Source: an uncultured Bacillota bacterium
GTDB lineage: Bacteria; Bacillota; Clostridia; Peptostreptococcales; Anaerovoracaceae
DNA length: 7,213 bases
NCBI GenBank assembly: GCA_947302945.1
Contig: CAMYWZ010000058.1
Span: 1-7,213 of the forward strand
Reading direction: 5' to 3'
Below, in pieces: positions 5,698 to 7,213 of this stretch. The position numbers and the translations under genes were made by a program. The notes beneath the pieces were generated by a model. The model had not been told where the DNA came from. It saw only the letters and a program-made list of their open reading frames with translations, and did not search any database. Within the stretch, counting starts at the first letter, position 1. Each line of letters starts with the position of its first letter.

Positions 5698-7213
5698 AAA
5701 GTGTTCCTTCTTCTCTCATTACCGATACGACCAGCGCGATGGCCTCCTCCGGACCGACGACGACCTGCGCCGCCGCCACGTTCTGGTGGCCTCCTCCGCC
5801 GAGCTTTTCCATGAGCGTCTGCACGTTGATCTTGCCCGAAGACCTTGCGGAGACGTAGGTCTGCGATTCTCCGCGCCCCGCGACTACAGCCGCGTCTACG
5901 CCCTTCATGTCCAGAAGCTCGTCCGCCACCTGCGATACCAGGACCTGCATGGACGGATCCGGCTCCTTGGTGTACGCCACTGCGACTCCGTTGGGGAGTA
6001 TCTCCGCCGAGGAGACGATGGCCGACTTCTTCTGGAAGAATTCCAGGCTGATCTTGAAGTAGTTCTTGACGTTCGCGTTGTCCGCGCCGCTCCTCCTCAG
6101 CCACGATGCGGCCTCGAAGGTCCTGACGCCGGAGTTTACGGTGAAGTTCTTGGTGTCCAGGGTGATGCCCGCGAGCAGGGCTTCCGCCTCGAAGCGGGAG
6201 ATATCGCCCCTGTCGCCGGAGTACTGGAGGAGCTCCGTGACCAGTTCGCTTGCGGAGCTGGCGTAGGTCTCCATGTACGAGAGCACCGGGTTTTCTATTG
6301 CGTCTCCCGTACGCCTGTGGTGGTCTATGACTGCCACCTTGGAGGCCATGGTTATAAGCTGCGGGAACTCGGAAATGACCGCCCTGTGATGGTCCACGAG
6401 TATCAGCAGGGTGTCTTCCTTAAGGTTTTCCATGGCGCTCTCGTGATCCAGGAACTTATAGGCCGAGAGCGAAACCGCTGTCTGATAAATGATGTCTATG
6501 GCGTCGCCCGGGTCTTCTAACACCAGGCCGACTTCCTTGCCCATGTTGCTTGCCAGTGCGTATATGCCCAGCGCCGCGCCGAAGCTGTCCATGTCCGGCC
6601 TTGAGTGGCCCATGACAAGAACGTTTCCGGCGTTCTCTATAAGCTGGCCGAGCATGTGAGCCATTACGCGGCTCTTGCCCTTGTTGCGCTTTTCGACCGA
6701 AGGAAGAGCTCCGCCGTAGTACTCGGTATCGCCGCCCTTTTTCCTGACGACGGCCTGGTCCCCTCCGCGCCCGAGGGCGAGGTCCAGGGCTGCCGCGGCG
6801 CCGTCCTGAAGCTCTTCGAGCGTGGACTCGCCCGTGCAGATGCCTATGGACAGCGAGGTGGGGAAGTCCGCCTTGGTCTCGATGTCGTGCATGGTATTGA
6901 GTATGGGGAAGCGCTCCTTGCGGAGGTCCGAAAGGTATTTGTGCTCGAATATCATGAGGTAGCGGTCCGAACGCGCGTGCAGGAGGACCGCCTGCATGGA
7001 CATGGCCCAGCCGTGTATGGCTTTGTCTATCTGGGCCGCGATGCTGGACTGCTCTTCCAGAGGGCTTGCTTCCAGCATTTCATCGTAGTTGTCCACGTTT
7101 ATGTAGGCCGCGCAGGCTCTGGTGTCGGAGATGCGGCTCTTTAAGGCTTCGCGCTCGGTGATGTCCTGCCAGAAGAGCATGCGGCGCTCGTGGTTCCTGA
7201 AGTCCACGTTAGC
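5696..7213 (-). CDS. gdpP: Cyclic-di-AMP phosphodiesterase GdpP (DHH/DHHA1), 5' end cut off by window edge
   Basis: 505 residues are visible and the frame stays open to the right edge. Full GdpP proteins are about 650-660 residues, so roughly 150 are missing: the two N-terminal membrane helices and most of the PAS domain. The GTG at 7207 is not a true start. Counting from that GTG, a degenerate GGDEF domain covers about 28-157, with RSDRYLMIF (79-87) instead of GGDEF, so it is not a cyclase. The DHH domain (about 190-355) has MGHSRPDMDS (H201, D205, D207), VDHH (271-274), IDHH (294-297) and LDTKNFT (D351). The DHHA1 domain (about 405-503) has GGGGHQN (470-476). All manganese-binding and catalytic motifs are present, so hydrolysis of c-di-AMP to pApA is expected at the inner membrane face. 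c-di-AMP controls potassium and osmolyte transport and affects cell-wall strength. It is probably the first visible gene of the operon. Confidence 0.96.
   Translation of the reverse strand, partial: ANVDFRNHERRMLFWQDITEREALKSRISDTRACAAYINVDNYDEMLEASPLEEQSSIAAQIDKAIHGWAMSMQAVLLHARSDRYLMIFEHKYLSDLRKERFPILNTMHDIETKADFPTSLSIGICTGESTLEELQDGAAAALDLALGRGGDQAVVRKKGGDTEYYGGALPSVEKRNKGKSRVMAHMLGQLIENAGNVLVMGHSRPDMDSFGAALGIYALASNMGKEVGLVLEDPGDAIDIIYQTAVSLSAYKFLDHESAMENLKEDTLLILVDHHRAVISEFPQLITMASKVAVIDHHRRTGDAIENPVLSYMETYASSASELVTELLQYSGDRGDISRFEAEALLAGITLDTKNFTVNSGVRTFEAASWLRRSGADNANVKNYFKISLEFFQKKSAIVSSAEILPNGVAVAYTKEPDPSMQVLVSQVADELLDMKGVDAAVVAGRGESQTYVSARSSGKINVQTLMEKLGGGGHQNVAAAQVVVGPEEAIALVVSVMREEGTL

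Noticed and set aside
3179..6520. Further long plus-strand frames at 3179-4195, 4802-5671 and 5786-6520, opposite the dnaD-like, dnaB, rplI and gdpP genes
   Set aside because: All are mirror images of well-supported minus-strand genes and their translations look like low-information antisense sequence.
6700..7140. Active diguanylate cyclase (GGDEF) domain in gdpP
   Set aside because: The signature is replaced by RSDRYLMIF, as in other GdpP proteins whose GGDEF domain is degenerate.

Overview
The window is a GC-rich stretch of a Firmicutes (clostridial-type) chromosome. All six genes lie on the minus strand, so transcription runs from the right edge to the left. The order gdpP, rplI, dnaB is a classic Firmicutes arrangement. 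The next gene carries DnaD-type and DnaC/DnaI-loader-type sequence, which are Firmicutes-specific replication proteins. Despite the GC richness, the Ile codon ATA is used often. I would not name a genus; a GC-rich clostridial lineage fits best.

Layout in transcription order. (1) 7213-5696: gdpP, a c-di-AMP phosphodiesterase whose 5' end lies outside the window. (2) 5683-5234: rplI, ribosomal protein L9. (3) 5221-3863: dnaB, replicative helicase. (4) 3856-2609: an unusual replication-initiation protein with a DnaD-like winged helix, two DnaD/DnaB2-type domains and a C-terminal segment resembling the helicase-binding, zinc-binding N-terminus of the DnaC/DnaI helicase loader. The AAA+ ATPase domain that normally follows is absent. 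(5) 2571-946: a membrane-anchored G5 + M23 (LytM-type) peptidoglycan endopeptidase. (6) 888-1: a CofE-like (F420-0:glutamate ligase family) protein whose 3' end lies outside the window.

The gaps are 12, 12, 6, 37 and 57 bases, with no intrinsic terminator seen in any of them. Genes 1-5 therefore look like one transcription unit, and gene 6 may belong to it. rplI, dnaB and the cofE-like gene have strong Shine-Dalgarno sequences. The dnaD-like and M23 genes do not, which suggests translational coupling. There is no stretch over 300 bases without a gene. I see no RNA gene, mobile element, CRISPR array or long repeat.

The most notable point is the DnaD-DnaC(N) fusion without an ATPase domain, sitting next to the helicase gene it would be expected to serve. 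The rest is mostly conventional core housekeeping sequence.
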